In this document: one piece after another, positions 61,238 through 64,000 of the stretch
Layout of the letters: every line of letters begins with the position of its first letter
How positions within the stretch are numbered: position 1 is the stretch's first letter
Assembly (NCBI GenBank): GCA_008638375.1
Contig: CM018046.1
Span: forward strand, 46,783,206-46,847,205
Direction of reading: 5' to 3'
From: Nyssa sinensis
Lineage: Eukaryota; Streptophyta; Magnoliopsida; Cornales; Nyssaceae
Length of the DNA: 64,000 nucleotides
Position numbers and translations under genes: made by a program
The notes under the pieces: model-generated
What the model was told of the DNA's origin: nothing
The model's input: the letters and a program-made list of their open reading frames with translations, nothing else
Databases searched by the model: none

Positions 61238-63118
61238 CTTCACATAATATCAAGAAATATATTATAATCAGTGTTCTCAAACTCTGATATCGAACCCCAT
61301 AAAAAAGAAGAAAATAATAATTATAGATACAAAGGGAACTCAACACACATTCCCTTGTAGCATCTCTCACTGTCACACACATAAATTGTGATGCTTAGGG
61401 GAATATTTGACCAGGTATAACATTCAAAGTTTTGAATATGCCTTAAGAACAACTCTCAATAATTGAAAAAATTTCATAGTCATGCATAAGATGTGTGATA
61501 TAAATAATGTCATGTACAGTACATTCCACATGTTAGAATTTTATTTGCATAGAGTTTTTTTCCTCAATAGTGTGCTTAGTAGGTGCAAATTGGTGAAGAG
61601 CTCACATATATATTATTTATTCATTTATTTATATTTTTGGTAAATACAATTGAGGATAATAACTAGACAATGAAAGACCGAGATCCTAACCAAGTAACCT
61701 AAGTTTGGTTTGGGTCTAATTTGGCCATTTCAAATAAAAACGTAACATTTTACATGTCGCACGTGTCAAGAAAATCTAATATTATCTCAATCCCTAGTTC
61801 ATGCTACACTGTTCAAAATATCAAAACAAATTAATGCGAAAATTGAATAATTAAGTGGAGCTAAACCGATGGAGTAAGCATGATTTATGGCAATCGTCAC
61901 CATAAGTATGTTTTGTTTTTTTAATGTATTTTGTTAATTATTATTTAATTTTAGATTTTTTTTTCATGTTGATGACCTATTGATATGCGTATAGAAATGT
62001 TTCCTGATTATTCTGAGAGGTTGAATTTTCATGACAAATTGTGGATATATTAATGTAATATGATTGACGTAGGAGCACTACTATGATATCGACTTATGGT
62101 GGTCCTAATCTAAGCATAATTAGTCAAATTGTATTTAAAAGATTGTCCTATTTAAGGTGACCTAACTATTCTTTTCTTTATCATTTTATTTAAAATTTAT
62201 TTACATTCCTCTTTTTTTTTTTTTGGCAAATGAGATTTATTGGTTGCTATATCGATTGGTGCAAATTAAAGATACAGCAATTTCCCTTAAAAAAAAATTA
62301 AAGAAAACAATTACAGGATAGTTTCAAGGTCATTATCTGTGTAGACACGTGTAAATTTTTTGTGCCGACTTGATTTCAAATTTGACAATTTTGTTACCTA
62401 TATATATGAATGTTATTTTGGAATTATAAGTTGTTTTTTGGTGTAAAGAATCTTTTAAATTTGTGGATACATTCACTTTTATAATCTCATTTGGTGGTTT
62501 GATTCATAGTGCATTGATTATCGTCGCTCATGAATAACAGAAGTGTCTTGTCAAACTAGGTAAATGTTGTATTCTTTGTCCGGCTACTGATTTTACACAT
62601 TTTATTCATTTTTTACTTTCATTGCACAACAAATTAGTACCAGAGCTTTAACTACTATAACACACTTGATGTATAACTCAACATTTTACATTATACCAAA
62701 CAATTGTATGCATTCAGAAATGCCATTACCCCAACTACGAAATGTGATCTAGTTATACTATTCACATTATTTTTCGACAAAGTTGTTGCTTTCAAACTTG
62801 GACTTACATTTTCATATTTAACAACCCAAGCATTTAGCAAGAAATGATTGGAATTAGAAAGAAATCAAGAGTACATTTAGCATTTTTATAATATATAAAA
62901 ATTTCAAATTTTACGGCAGACAATTTTTTTTTTAATATTTCTAAACAAACATCTGTATCCAGCAAAAAAGTGGAGCTTAATTGAGGATGAAATGGTTGAT
63001 AAAATTAAAGGTGAGGTATGGATGCATGAAATGTATGGAAAGACTTGGTTCAATAATGGCACGCCAACCATGACAATATATAAATAAATGGGATCCCAGA
63101 ATTTTTCTTTTTTTCTAG

Positions 63119-63151
<33 letters not shown>

Positions 63152-64000
63152 GTGATGCTACAGTCCAACTTCCTCATCCGGCATAAAAATATATAATGCA
63201 GAGAGATTCTTTTTTAGCATGGCAAACGTTATAAAATAAATGAAAATGTCAACTCCCATGCACAAAAGACGACAAAACATACATTGTTTTATTGGTACGT
63301 AGGGAAAGAGAATTTCTTATTTTCTTAACAACACCATACCCAATTTCCTTCTCTAATCTTTCCCATCAAAACCTCTTACTTTAATCCTTCGAATATTTGT
63401 CTTCATTTCCCATTTCCCATCTCTCTCTCTCTCTGTCTCTCTCTCTCTGAGGACTTCATTCACACATACACATGTCACACACACACTTCTAGATATATAT
63501 ATATATATATATATATGTAGTCAGTTTTGGGTGTCTTTTACCCAAAACCTAATCCTTGAAATGATTCCCTCAAATCTAGGCCACCTGTTGTTTTTCCCAA
63601 GAGTAAATAAATATATTTCTCAATCATACAAAAGTTAAAGCTCATTCTCTCTCAAAAATGCCTTGGAAAGTAAATCCTTGGATAGGAGCGAAAAAGGGTA
63701 GAGAAAGGAGACAGCATAGGAGAATAACTAATGAGAGACAACCCCTTACCTTTCCATCAACCCTTCTCTCTCTCTTTTATCTTCCACATTTTCTTCCCCC
63801 TTCTAACTTTTTGTACATGTCCCTAGCTAGTTGTGTAGACAAAAAGTATGACAAAACCCTCAACAACAATCTGTCTGATCAGCAATCCCTTTAAAAATTT
63901 GATATGCACTTTTTTTTTTTGTTTCGTACGAAAATTGTGAGTTTTTGTCGGTGTCCCTGATTTTTCTTGGTAAAAAGGAGTTAGTTAGGCACATCTGTAT
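60591..64000. other. AT-rich intergenic DNA with microsatellites
   Basis: No recognisable gene. (CT)15 then (CA)12 lie at about 61059-61113; AT runs lie at about 61207-61234, 63119-63149 and 63492-63516; a CT-rich tract lies at 63421-63448. The last 350 bp contain a 78-codon frame (63658-63894) of unlike-protein composition; it may be a leader of a gene to the right, but nothing supports this. Confidence 0.5.

Noticed and set aside
63658..63894. 78-codon frame near the right edge
   Set aside because: No recognisable domain and leader-like composition; kept only as a note on the last intergenic stretch.
1..64000. tRNA or rRNA genes
   Set aside because: I saw no tRNA-like A and B box pair or rRNA core sequence on either strand by eye; a covariance-model scan would settle it.

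Overview
The window reads as nuclear DNA of a dicot-like plant. It is AT-rich, with GT-AG introns, CT-rich 5' leaders, two plant-type genes (MBF1 and a plant cysteine oxidase), a Tat-lineage Ty3/gypsy retrotransposon, L1 and RTE LINEs, and many hAT-like non-autonomous elements. The species cannot be named from sequence alone; very long LINE-filled introns like these are familiar from woody dicots.

Layout. 1-7924 is the 3' part of a decayed Tat-type LTR retrotransposon: broken pol, a 30-bp tandem repeat in the 3' untranslated zone, an antisense extra ORF with its own TATA box, a polypurine tract and a 3' LTR. 7925-19430 is intergenic and AT-rich. It holds a hAT-like element, an array of ~350-390 bp tandem units (to 14073) interrupted by a TIR-like element carrying a fragment of a VQ-motif gene, an Agenet gene fragment near 16.6 kb and a small hAT element near 17.8 kb.

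19585-35121 (minus) is a complete four-exon MBF1 coactivator gene of 142 codons. Its second intron is 13.1 kb and contains a 5' fragment of an L1, several TIR elements and a 7-kb L1 with a 14-bp target-site duplication. That L1 sits inside a TIR element and itself contains a hAT-like insertion.

37341-57797 (plus) is a five-exon plant cysteine oxidase gene (PCO4/PCO5 type), divergent from MBF1 with 2.2 kb between start codons. Its first intron is 16.2 kb and holds an RTE LINE end, a long antisense L1 with a hAT element inside it, and an internally rearranged L1. All exons are collinear with the family and the iron-binding histidines are present, but a 1-bp frameshift in the last exon replaces the conserved C-terminus in this copy. 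57.85-64 kb is intergenic, AT-rich and full of microsatellites; no gene was recognised there.

How the genes relate: MBF1 is a general stress-linked transcription coactivator and PCO is the oxygen-sensing enzyme of the N-degron pathway. They share an intergenic region, but nothing visible shows co-regulation. I found no novel defence, CRISPR or biosynthetic system. The most unusual content is the intron architecture with readable nested insertions, the captured VQ fragment in a satellite-like array, the antisense Tat ORF with a promoter-like signal, and the PCO frameshift.
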